Below, piece after piece: positions 24,966 through 33,768 of a DNA stretch of 64,000 bases (the stretch's first letter is position 1; every line of letters begins with the position of its first letter). The stretch lies in assembly GCA_018806985.1 (NCBI GenBank), contig JADANN010000461.1:558001-622000 (forward strand). The letters run 5' to 3'. The DNA is from Angiostrongylus vasorum. Lineage: Eukaryota > Nematoda > Chromadorea > Rhabditida > Metastrongylidae. Below the pieces are notes generated by a model, which saw nothing but the letters and a program-made list of their open reading frames with translations, had not been told where the DNA came from and did no database searches. The position numbers and the translations under genes are program-made.

Positions 24966-26833
24966 GATGCTGTTGTTGTTACTGCTGTTGTTGTTGCTGT
25001 TGTTGTTTACAAACTATATGATATAAGCAACAACAAGAAGAAGATCTGTACCAAACGCGCATCACCTAAATAAGGACAGTTCGTTAGAACACGTATATAG
25101 CTGCCATAAAATCAACACATTCACGTTCGAATTTTTCGCCAATTGCTTCTTTTTTTCCCCGAAAAGTAGGGTTCTCGTGGATTTGAGAAAGTGAAAGACC
25201 TAGAATAGAATGACCAATCACCTATTTCTATCGCTGTAAAAGTATATATAATTTTTTTCGGAACACCATTCCTGATTTCAGAGTTGTTTAAAGATCCAAC
25301 CACCTTCTAATTAAATTTCAAAAAACAGCAATGCAATAAAGGGATTTTAAAACTTTTAAGGGAACAGCAGCATCCGTCCACAAAGGTGACCCATTTCACG
25401 GTAATACCATCTTTTGCTAGACGGAATCCGATTTGTTCCATCGTTTCGTTAGCCCAAATACGATCGCCAAGGGAAAAAAGAGCAAAAAGGAAAACAAAAA
25501 ACAAAAACAAAACGGTTCCCAACAAACAGAATAATAGAAATATGTTGGGTAGATCGAGATAAAATATCTTGAATACGAAGTTCAGTACATTGTAGCGGCT
25601 TTTTATTCCAATTAGGCTCACTGTGCTGGGAATGTCAGTCTAAAGACCAATGCCTAAACTATGTTCGGCCAGATGTGAGTCACTTCGACTACATCATTTG
25701 CGACCATACGGTCGTGCGAATGAGGCAAACACGTAAATCTCAAGACTTTAGCGATTTTACCTATTGTATTTAAACGGCAAGGTACGGACGATACAGCCAC
25801 ACGGGTGCTCAGATATAAGCAAAACCCGGAACCTTAGATTAAGCCGCGATTACGCTCACGTGCTATCCACCACACCAGCCGTGACCCATGCCTTGAATTT
25901 CTCTCAAGAATAGGCAAAAATGAAAGCTAAAAAGGTTGTGATGTCGACTACAGCTCCAGTTTGACTAGGTTCAATGAAGATTTGTACTCTCCAGATCATA
26001 CCTGATGACGGGTAATTGCTGATAGCACCGATAGAGCAAAAACGTGACTGACAGAAAGGCAAAGAGGCTGATGTGGAGGATAGCAATGGGCGCCCCCCAG
26101 CGAGGATAACTGCAGTTGCCCAGCTACGGTTCCGAGTAATGCTCAAATATCAGCATCGACATATCGGCAGGCATCACAAGTCACTGTAAAGCCAGATATG
26201 CAATCCGTCACCTCCCACGAAGCTTAATGAAGTCGAGTGCACGGCGCATCCATCAAGGATAGATCAACGCCGAGAGCTTCATCCTTCTGTTTTTTTATCA
26301 ACATTCTTATAAATCTCAGGATTATTCCTGACCGTGATATGTTATTTGCTTGTATCTATTTTCCCTACTATTTTTCCCATTAAGAATATCTTCCGAACGA
26401 ACCTCGGTGGCTAGATGATTGCGAGTGATATATGAATGTCCATCCCTAGTAAACACCACATCGATCATAGACCTTTGGATTAATTTCGACACTACTTCGA
26501 CACAGTTTGCCTCCGACAACCTGGTATAATATTAAAATAGGTCAAAGTAATAAATGACCACTCTTGGGCTTACATCTACAAGTGGTTTTTTCTTCTGATA
26601 GTGAAAAAAATGAGTGCTACATCCCTGTGTAGAAATTATTGCTTCAAAACTATTCCCACGTAAACAGTACGGTCTTGAAAACATTAAACAGTTAAAATGA
26701 ATAGATCATTGGATAGGAAACAACTTAAAAACTTAGAAAAGCTGCAAGAAACTAACTTCTTCGCAGACTGTGTTAGTTGTACCCGTTGAAGATCGGTTAC
26801 GAGGCGTCGTATGTCCTCCCATGTAGCTGCCAT
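11931..26833 (-). CDS. ufl-1: UFL1, E3 UFM1-protein ligase 1 (15 exons, complete)
   Basis: UFL1 transfers the ubiquitin-like modifier UFM1 to substrates at the cytosolic face of the ER, in complex with DDRGK1/UFBP1. I rebuilt it from exons 26757-26833 (start), 26403-26520, 24334-24488, 22679-22778, 22363-22590, 21995-22112, 21736-21900, 21113-21327, 20758-20892, 19075-19155, 18774-18933, 18522-18637, 16720-16889, 14915-15095 and 11931-12059 (stop). All have GT-AG borders and every junction keeps phase, giving about 715 residues, close to family length. Recognisable stretches are the N-terminal MAATWEDIRRLVTDLQRVQ, LSEANCVEVVSKLIQ, GGRAPLTDIATTLNVDLDHVE and LLFAITKPLPINV (winged-helix part). 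A Lys/Gly-rich disordered segment (exon 9) and a helical C-terminal part follow. The exon 9/10 junction is the least certain because that region is poorly conserved. Introns hold a mariner, a hammerhead-like solo unit and many SINE-like copies. It follows COG2 on the same strand. Identification is from remembered family sequence. Confidence 0.9.
12085..12225 (+). mobile_element. Solo Penelope-like end unit inside a UFL1 intron
   Basis: About 140 bases matching the right end unit of the element at 8.4-9.9 kb: it begins near GTCAGTATACCCTTCCAGG, contains the hammerhead-like motif 12103-12140, and ends GCTGAACAAGAAAACGAC. It lies about 25 bases upstream of the last-exon acceptor of UFL1 and is antisense to that gene. 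Confidence 0.7.
12103..12140 (+). ncRNA. Hammerhead-ribozyme-like motif, intact boxes
   Basis: GGCT, CTGAAGA, A, GGC(GATACT)GCC, GAAA, CGTC, AGCT. Stem I has three pairs plus a G-U pair and stem II has three pairs. Transcribed from the plus strand, it would not be in the UFL1 pre-mRNA. Confidence 0.5.
12389..13652 (-). mobile_element. Mariner (irritans/Hsmar1-like) element with TIRs and TA duplication, inactive
   Basis: Terminal inverted repeats start TTAGGTTGTAGCATATGAAA at about 12391 and end with the inverse (TTTCATATGTACCAACCTAA) at about 13650. TA lies outside each. Minus-strand coding remnants appear in order: helix-turn-helix region (VLFLYEWKSGHNAAAGARNI) near 13400, TYGEKWILY near 13020, NRRRSSQWLDSSQAP, WWSAAGLIHHSFLNPGETIT, GPILLLDNARPHVA, and LNELGYEALPHPPYSSDLLLS with DYHFFKHLDNFL after it, ending near 12493. 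The first catalytic Asp (TGDEKW in the family) is lost in TYGEKW, and stops interrupt the frame. It lies in the UFL1 intron 12060-14914. Confidence 0.9.
13970..14250 (+). repeat. R3 interspersed repeat, 3'-truncated
   Basis: Starts CGTCTTCACGGGTTGTGCGG and is lost after GAAGCGTCAGATTCATTCTC. It lies beside the mariner in the same UFL1 intron. Confidence 0.75.
14562..14795 (-). repeat. R1 SINE-like repeat
   Basis: R1 copy inside a UFL1 intron. Its tail (AAAGCTCTCAGCGTTAGCC read on plus) and B box (GGATCGATCCC) are clear. The A-box end is lost. Confidence 0.75.
15905..16205 (+). repeat. R4 SINE-like repeat
   Basis: Head GGGCGGAACAGTAATAGTG, B box GGTTCAACCCCGCTCTGG, body to ATGAATAATGGATGCGAGGA. 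It lies in a UFL1 intron. An overlapping 127-codon plus-strand frame is a repeat artefact. Confidence 0.75.
16917..17188 (-). repeat. R1 SINE-like repeat
   Basis: Nearly full R1 copy, immediately upstream (in gene sense) of UFL1 exon 13, with only about 28 bases between it and the exon border. Confidence 0.8.
17300..17775. repeat. R2 inverted dimer (fold-back), best example
   Basis: Arms 17300-17500 (minus) and 17577-17775 (plus) are near-perfect inverses, including the outer ATTTACTGCCTACTCTTTTT / inverse and ATATTGCGAAATATAAC segments. The spacer is about 75 bases and contains CAATCACCCGTCAGCGGGAT. It lies in a UFL1 intron. Confidence 0.9.
17805..17950 (+). repeat. R2 half unit adjacent to the dimer
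   Basis: A third, plus-strand R2 half unit 30 bases after the fold-back: GAGACAGGCGAAACGAAGGA through AATATCTCAGCATCATTAAA. The near identity with its neighbour suggests recent local duplication or conversion. Confidence 0.85.
18077..18335 (+). repeat. R1 SINE-like repeat
   Basis: Full-length R1 copy; head GGCGCGCGTAGCGGAGTG, B box eroded to ATGGGGTCCCC, tail GATCAAAGCCGAGAGCTTT. It is antisense to UFL1 and lies beyond R2 copies. Confidence 0.8.
19237..19385 (-). repeat. R2 half unit, diverged
   Basis: On minus: CACGGTGTGGTGGTGAACGC head and GATGCTGACATTTGCAAAGC edge on plus. Single half unit in a UFL1 intron. Confidence 0.7.
19978..20252 (-). repeat. R1 SINE-like repeat, diverged
   Basis: R1 copy with an insertion around the body; the final head still reads as GCGCGGTAGCGCAGTGG on the minus strand. 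It lies in the intron between UFL1 exons 9 and 10. Confidence 0.7.
23150..23468. repeat. R2 inverted dimer, right arm partly deleted
   Basis: Left arm 23150-23290 (minus). The right arm starts abruptly at CGTTCCCCCACCGTAGACAC (23337) and runs to the CAGTAAATAATAAG end at 23452, so the A-box half of the right arm is deleted. Confidence 0.85.
23680..23855 (+). repeat. R2 half unit, subfamily with GGTTCGAA-type B box
   Basis: CTGAGAGAAAGGCAAAGCAA, CAGTGGGTAACACGTGAGCT, CACGGGCTCGAATCTTAGC and GTACTTCACATAATATCCTC. The tRNA-like boxes are clearer than in the main R2 form. Confidence 0.65.
24593..24850 (-). repeat. R1 SINE-like repeat
   Basis: R1 copy with an eroded head, directly followed by the TTG fold-back element. 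It lies in the UFL1 intron 24489-26402. Confidence 0.75.
24868..25103. repeat. Fold-back element enclosing a (TTG)n tract
   Basis: The left arm runs TGTTCTTACGAACTTCCCTT ... TTGGTACAGATCT (about 24870-24921). The right arm is its inverse, AGATCTGTACCAAA ... AACGAACTGTCC read on the minus strand (about 25043-25102). TTG/CTG triplets fill 24930-25008 between them. It lies in a UFL1 intron. Confidence 0.8.
25775..26150. repeat. R2 inverted dimer, diverged
   Basis: Minus half 25775-25910 (GCTCACGTGCTATCCACCAC) and plus half 25985-26150 (GACTGACAGAAAGGCAAAGA). The arms are no longer strongly similar. Confidence 0.6.
26148..26285 (+). repeat. R1 SINE-like repeat, 5'-truncated
   Basis: Only the 3' half is present, from ATCGGCAGGCATCACAAGTC to AACGCCGAGAGCTTCATCC. 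It abuts an R2 half element. Confidence 0.7.
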
Positions 26834-27343
26834 CTTGACCCAAGTGAATGTAGAAGATCACTACATCTACTCGCAAAACTATTAATAAAGTAAGAAACAC
26901 TCTTCTGTGGAACGCAAATCCATTTCCAAACATGAGGAACAAGGACCGATATTTATCATTTCATTAGATTTCAATATACTTCTCTCCCACATTGACGTAA
27001 AAATGAATAATTACACCTATTGTCCCATTTGTCAATATCACAGAAAGATATCATATCAAAGAAAAAACCACCACACCTATAATACATGAAATACAAGAGG
27101 TCAAACACAGACAGAAACGGCCAATGACTTCTTAGAAATCATCCCAATATCTTAAGAAGATCGAACATCCTGACTGGAAGGTTCTAAACCTGGAGCGTTC
27201 AATGTGCCGGAGATGTCGGATTCTAAATAGCACAAGAAATTTCGAAAGTTTTTGCTTTGTAACCCAACTGCAGCAAACATCAACGATGCATTCGAAGATA
27301 CCAACGCATTCTTCCGAATCAAATTTTGTTTAGAAAAAAAAGT

Positions 27344-28545
27344 TTATTGATGCCTTTGCTGTTCCAAATCCAAACTACGAAAAAAAAGACGGACAAAAAA
27401 CCATTCGTGGTCCTCAGAAAGTCTAGATTTCCATATAGTAGAATACTCACAAGTCTGCCAACAAGAAGTAAACATACAAGGCGCAAGGACAAAGATGAAC
27501 TTGCCGTTCTTAACAGAGTCTGAGAATTCTTCAATGACTGCTGTTCCGGTTATATTAGAAATCGGTTCAGTAATTTCTGGTCGAGAGCGTTCTATTAATT
27601 TAGATAATCCTTCAACTACGATATCTTCATTCAATCCTCGAGACTCGCAAAACGAAAGATCACGATAAATCTGAAAGTCTTACTTAGTTCTATCCATAAA
27701 AAACCTGGAAATAAGGCGAGTTAATGCATACTATGGGAAAAAACCACTGCGAGGATGGGAAAAGCGCCAATATAACAACAAACCAATAAAATGGCCAAAT
27801 TCTCGATACCTGAGTTCGTATCTTATCATCGTCAGTTGTCCCATCCAAAACCGACCCTTTTCTCTTGAATCGTGAAAGACTTGAACCAGTGGCATCCACA
27901 CTATCAAGCACCTTCTCCGCCTTCTCAACCAGCTGGCAATATGATGATGACAACACTGAACGAGACAGCTGTACAGCAGTTGGATGACTTGTTTTCGACA
28001 ATTCTTGAATGAAAACATCAAGTTTCTTATGAGCAACAGAGATGTAAGGGGAATGTGTTGAAGGCGACGGTTTCTTGGTCCACCTATACTGCTTCGGTAC
28101 ATCGGACACAGCATCAAATTCTTTGGATACTGAGGCGGAAACTAGCTTGACTACCGCCTCATCAGTCTTAGAACTCTCCGAATCAATCAGTGTACCGAAT
28201 CGCGTTAAGCACTGACCAAAAAGCGATGTATCAACATCCAGGTCGCTGAAAATATGTGAGCTTATACATAAAAAAGCTCTAGACGTTGATCAATCCCTAA
28301 GGGATGCTCCATGCATTCGATCTCATTAATCATCGTTGAAGGTGATTGAATGCATATCTGGCCTTTACAATAACTTTCGGTGGCGTACCGATGTGTCGAG
28401 CCAGTACTGCTATCCTCCCAGACAAGTCTGGTATCAATCTGCCGACCCTGGAAGGAAGGAGGGCATGGTGGGTCTGAGACGCGGGATCGATCCCATTTGT
28501 ATTGCAGGGTGCCTTCGAACACTGCGCCACACGCGCCCCGAACTC

Positions 28546-28620
<75 letters not shown>

Positions 28621-31600
28621 CATATATATATATATGTATATATATGCATATGAAAGAAAAACACCATAATTCCAAAAAAACTAACGAGAGTTTGGGCCAC
28701 AGCTCCTCCAATGCCATGTCAAATACTTTGGAATGCACAGCGAAAAGATCATGACGGACTGCTAAAAGAGCGCGCCATGCTTCAGTACCACCTAGTTCAG
28801 ATGAGCCTCCAATAGTAGCAGCTCTGTAGTATGAAATACTAAGCTAAGTATTGTGCAGTTAAAAGGAAAGATACTGTAAAACAAGTATAATGAATTCTAC
28901 TAACTCCAAAAGTGCTCTAGACCAAGCGAGATGTTTGTTTAGCAGCCTCAAGGTGAGATCCCATAATTTATCGATGATTGGATATAGAAATACGTCTTCA
29001 GCCCATATTGTTTCAATAGTTCGCAAGATTGTGGATGAAAGACCGCACAGCACTCCTCCTTTCAGGAACTAGACAAAGCATAACAGTTCAGTGATTCAAT
29101 CCATTTCAGAACAAAAAAATGGACATACTAAGTTCTACCTGATCGTCGGAAACAAACTGAAAACTTTCTGGAGCCATTTCGCTATCTACTTGGCGAACCA
29201 ACTTGTGGGTAACCAATTTAAAGTAGACAACTAGATTAAATTTGTCTCGAACGGCCTTCAACATAGCCCTCGAATGAGGATGTACCGGCCAGTTTTCAAT
29301 AAATTCTTGTGTAGCCGTAAAGCATCGATGGAATAGTGAAGTATTCGTCGGTACTGCCACTGTGCCCATTGACTAAAAAGTGCTACGATCACCAACCAGA
29401 AAGTCAGGTAACTGAACGGAATAGTAACCGGATAACAGGAATAGAAAAGTCGAAAAAAATTGGGCAGCCTATCCCATTTTTATATAAATATGGTACATGA
29501 AACTACTCCAGCTGTACTGATCTGCAATATTCCCACTGACTTCTGGAACCAACAGTTTTCAATTCTTAATCGATATCTTAGCTACTATGCAATATTAACA
29601 TACTCAACCATTTAACCTAGAATCTAACCTTATCAATAAACGTCAGCAAAAATGTAAGAAGAGTCTGCTCAAGGAACGCTTCCACTTGTCCGGTATACTT
29701 TGCTCCAAGAACATTGCTCCAACTTGAACGCATCTAAACAAATCAATGTGGTAGTTGTGAATTCAGATACTTTGCAACCAAAGAAAAAACCGATTCCTAG
29801 CAATTCCAAGTAAAAACTAACCTACCTTGTTGACACCAGCGAGAACAGATTTTAACATTTCGTAATGGTCCTTGGCCGGCTGAACAAGCTTAGGATATAT
29901 CAGATCGGAAACCAGACGAGCAGTCAACGAATGCGTGCAGTTGGCCAATGACAGAAGAGAAAGCACGTAGGGCAGTGTAGCACAGTCCTCACCAGCGCTT
30001 CGTACACCCTCATTGCATAGTACGGTCTCCACTTGATTTAACAGTTTGGTGAGGATTTTAGTTTCTCTGCTCTCCTCCACCAATTTTTCTTTATATGAAC
30101 TGATATCAACCAAACAAGACGATACCTTCTCGAGCCATAGGATGCTAACTGAATTAGGTATATTACTGAACAGATTAGCAAGTCGTTGAACTGCCGACAG
30201 AAATGCGATGCGATGACGAACCTCGATCTAAAAGTAGCACAAGACGAAGGAAATGTTTAGCATATCAGAGACAAAAAAGGAGAATGTCAAATTCAAAGAC
30301 ACGAGTTCACTGGGAATCAACCAACTATCGATGTACGAAGAAGCAAGTTAACATGAAAGCCACTTGCACGTAACCGTAGCTGGTGATATCAAACATTATT
30401 CTAAACAAGTGAGGGCATACGAGCAGTTAAATATTTCGGAAGTGGTTGGGAAATGTATCGTTCTAAAAAACCGGGTAAATATACAACGCCCAGCATTTAC
30501 TGGGTGCAATGCATATGGTGCGAAATCAATGGCCGCTTTCAACTTCAAAGCAATATGTCTCAGCTCGCATAGAACTTTATAAGTTGAAATAATACCTAGA
30601 TACTCAGATGGCCCGTATTCACTGCTTGTGCGGGTTCAGCATAATTTCCGTTCTCCGCACACCTGTTGGTTTAGCCACTGAGGTTTGATGGAGTCCCGAA
30701 ACCAGTCTAGGTGAAGCCATGGTCTTGTTGTCCCCACCCGATAGTCGCCACCATTGTGGATCAAAGTGAGATTTGCGACGATGCGACTAGTTTGATAGCA
30801 TGACGGTGATGAATCCTGGCGTTGGTACTGGTTTACTCTTAGCTGGGCTTCTGGACGGAAACGTCAGGCCCCATCTCAGCTTAGGAAGCCCTGCTGGGGT
30901 ATAAACGCCCCGCTGTACAACGCAGGAACTCAAGAACACCTTCCAGCGACGATGAAGTGGAATACCGTTGGAAATTGATATAACTGCATTTATAATCTAC
31001 AGATCTTTGCTAATTAGGCAAAATTATGTAGCTATCTCATTACCAGCAAACGAAATTTCTGCCGAGGCTTCGGTGTTGGTGGTAGACGCTGAAAATTTTA
31101 GTTTCATTGCAATTCTATACAATACACCGTTATGGCGATACAGCAATGTCTCTTTTATGAGCAAACGAAGCCCGAAAACTCCAAAATTGCTACGATGATT
31201 GAGAAATTATCGTCAGTTGTAGAAAAACAAACTTTGAGGATTATGTGTTAACAGAGTTTTCCCCCCAACGGTTCAGTGGCTTATCCTCGCTTGGAGATGT
31301 TCCTGTGTGCCAGGCTGCGATATACAGCGGGGCTTCAGTACAGGCCTCAGCACCCAAGCTGAGAAGGAGCCCGGCGTTTGCATCAGTAAGGCCAGCTAAG
31401 AGTAAACCAATACCAGGATCCACCACTGTCCTGGTATCAAACTAGTCGCACAGTGGCAAATCTCCCTCTGATCCACACGGGCCGCGACGATCTTCGGTGG
31501 CGATGGCCTAGGCCAGACTTTCGAAAGGCTGGCCTCGGGATTCCAAATAACCAGAATGGCTAAACCAGCAAAACTCCAGACCAACAGAAATTTTTCTGAG

Positions 31601-32374
31601 GCCCGCACAACCACTGAAGACGGGCCATCCAAGTATCCAAGTGAGTGTTAACAGAGGGGTTTCTAGAAAAACCTACTTGACAGATTATAAAGCTTTAAAA
31701 ATCCAAAATAGGCACATTAAAAGGGTCGTAACGGTAGCAGACAATGTGCTCGTTGTCTTAAGTGAGGCAAATCAATGACCTGACAGCTCCGATTCTCTGA
31801 CAGTTCCAGGCAAAAAAACTCCACACGCTCAGCAGTACGAACAGCTGCGTTCGTGCTATTTTCAAACTCCGTCCATATAGTCTGAATTTCAAATTGAACA
31901 TTCTAGAGCAATCGATATCACTAGAGACTCAGTCTGAAGCAGTAGATGAGAACACTCTTACATTGATGTCGTTGTCGATCTTATCGATCGCACTTTGCAA
32001 GCTGACAAGATTCGAAGAAAGGTGGACGAAATCAGCATAGTCGTCATTGATTAACTCTATCATTGAATGCTGTACACTCTTCAGATATAATCGAAGATCC
32101 TGTTGGATTTGTTTCAGGCCAGCACGACTTAAAAGGCCAGTACCAATCAATAGACCGTAAACCACAAGAAGAAAAGATATGAATTTTTCACTTCTGAGAG
32201 AATATACATCAATATTACTAAATATTACCGTCGCGCAAGATTCATAAAACGCTGAACGTTGAAATCCGGACGTCCGAAGTGATTTTTGTTGAAGCATAAC
32301 TGAGAATCATCGAATATCAACGAACTTGGAGCAAAAATTCGCGGTGAACTGCACTCTGCACTGCTCGCTGACAT
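27344..32374 (-). CDS. cogc-2: COG2, conserved oligomeric Golgi complex subunit 2 (10 exons)
   Basis: COG2 belongs to lobe A of the COG tethering complex, which captures retrograde vesicles at the Golgi. Exons are 32229-32374 (start), 31962-32127, 31780-31881, 29826-30227, 29629-29733, 29139-29372, 28905-29068, 28686-28823, 27810-28245 and a last exon from 27670 downwards. The first nine total exactly 631 codons with consistent phases. Diagnostic regions are the N-terminal [31 protein letters not shown] (the hallmark of the COG2 N-terminal domain), and the C-terminal [15 protein letters not shown] and [18 protein letters not shown]. The open frame of the last exon runs to 27344, but the true end is probably nearer 27490: family length suggests only about 50 more residues, and GT donors lie near 27490 and 27450. 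The start is chosen because a TTTTCAG acceptor lies 9 bases upstream. The intron after exon 8 contains an R1 SINE and a (TA)n tract. No disabling change was seen. Confidence 0.9.
28269..28540 (-). repeat. R1 SINE-like repeat
   Basis: Full-length R1 copy in the COG2 intron 28246-28685. Head (GGGGCGCGTGTGGCGCAGTG on minus) and B box are both intact, so it is one of the best copies. Confidence 0.85.
28548..28650. repeat. (TA)n microsatellite
   Basis: About 70 bases of pure TA followed by TATGTATATACA variants. It directly abuts the tRNA-like head of an R1 repeat, inside a COG2 intron. Confidence 0.95.
30600..30970 (+). repeat. R3 interspersed repeat
   Basis: Nearly full copy in the COG2 intron 30228-31779, about 290 bases before a second, inverted R3 copy. 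Confidence 0.8.
31255..31650 (-). repeat. R3 interspersed repeat
   Basis: Full copy; together with the copy at 30600 it forms an inverted pair within one COG2 intron. Confidence 0.8.
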
Positions 32375-32396
32375 ACTAACTAACTGAAAATATTGG
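32375..32396 (-). other. Probable spliced-leader acceptor of COG2
   Basis: Reading on the minus strand, a pyrimidine-poor but canonical ATTTTCAG ends at 32384, followed by nine bases and the ATG at 32374. This is the usual layout of a nematode trans-splice site, and it argues against the in-frame upstream ATG at 32407. Trans-splicing is inferred, not seen. Confidence 0.5.
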
Positions 32397-32641
32397 CTAT
32401 CTAGCAAAAAGGAACTAGTTACAAGTGAAAATACTTACTTAAACCACTTTTGACGGCTGACAGTGTGAGTGTAGATTGCATGCCCTAATCGAATTCGTCG
32501 TATGGGGAAAATATTTGCAATAGAGCGCCCGAAAGTGTTCTAGCATACCACATTTTGAGTACGATCTAATGCTATGCGCTTTTTTTTCGATATATGGCAA
32601 ATTTTTCTGGTCTGATTTTTGTTTTAAATGATCTCTATTCT

Positions 32642-32925
32642 GAGCGCGTATGGTGCAATGGGTATAGATGTCCTTCAATACGCGTACAGTCGTTGGTTCG
32701 ATCCTGCGTCTGGGCCTCAATATGCCCTCCATCTTTTCGAGGCCGGTAAATTGATGCCCAGAATTGTCTGTGAGGCGAAAAGTACTAGCGCAATACATCG
32801 CAAATCCACTATAAGTCGTTGTTTGGGCTAGATATGCTTTAAGACACCTATAATGATGCTTTGTAAAGTCGGATACGCGGCGCATCCTTCAGGGACTGAT
32901 CGACGGTGAAAGTTTCATTCTTATG
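32642..32925 (+). repeat. R1-related tRNA-headed repeat, diverged
   Basis: Head GAGCGCGTATGGTGCAATGG and B box GGTTCGATCCTG, with an R1-like tail GGGACTGATCGACGGTGAAA. Its closer match to a tRNA B box suggests an older or separate subfamily. It lies upstream of COG2. Confidence 0.65.
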
Positions 32926-33059
32926 CTTACCATATACGTTGGCGTGTTTGCTGATCCCACCACTTCTTTCGTTCTGTTCGTTTGGTCGTCCACAAAAGCG
33001 CCAAATTTGACCATGTATTTGGCTTCAACTTGAGATTACTTGATACATACTTGATACTT

Positions 33060-33445
33060 GAACGGCCCGTCCTCACTAGTTGTGCGGGCCCCAGCATAAT
33101 CACCATCTTTCAGAGATTTGCTGGTTAAGCCATTGTGGTTCCTTGGAATCCCGAGGACAGCCTGACCAAAGTCTGCCCCAGGTCGTCACCACGACAGGCA
33201 GTAGCAGCCCTTGTGGATTGGAGGGAGATTTACCACCAAGCGACTTTGATACCAAGACGATGGTGGATCCTGGTATCGGTATTGGTTTACTCTTAGCTAG
33301 GCTTCCTGATGGGAAACGATGGAAACGCCGGAATCCTTCTCAGCTTGGGAGACCCTGCCGGGAGGACGAATCGCTCCGCTGTACATCGCAGTCCGACACC
33401 CAGGAACACCTCCCAGCCACGATGAGGCGGTAAACCGTTGGGAGG
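33060..33445 (+). repeat. R3 interspersed repeat
   Basis: Full copy between COG2 and the HEAT-like gene. It preserves all landmark phrases, including CCTGGTATCGGTATTGG. Confidence 0.85.
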
Positions 33446-33768
33446 TTTCCGAGCAAAAAATGAACGAATGTGGTTGCGTGTTGGTCGAACGTAAATCTTC
33501 ATAAGATCCTAGGATAGCGCTTTTAAAGCTTTTTCCAGATCTTAGCCACAGCCAACGCCTTCACTGTGAAATGGGCGAAAGACCAAAAGTGTATTCCAGG
33601 GAATTTGCTACTGCTCTACACTAGTGGTCGTCAGCTGATAGGTCCTTTTTCCAGGTTTCAAATGGTCCCTAAGCGTTCTGCTTGGTTCAAGTTTTGTGGA
33701 ATGGACCATATTCATTATTCGATAGCATTTTCTCGGACGTTTGTACTCTTCTGATCTTTAGGTTAGAA

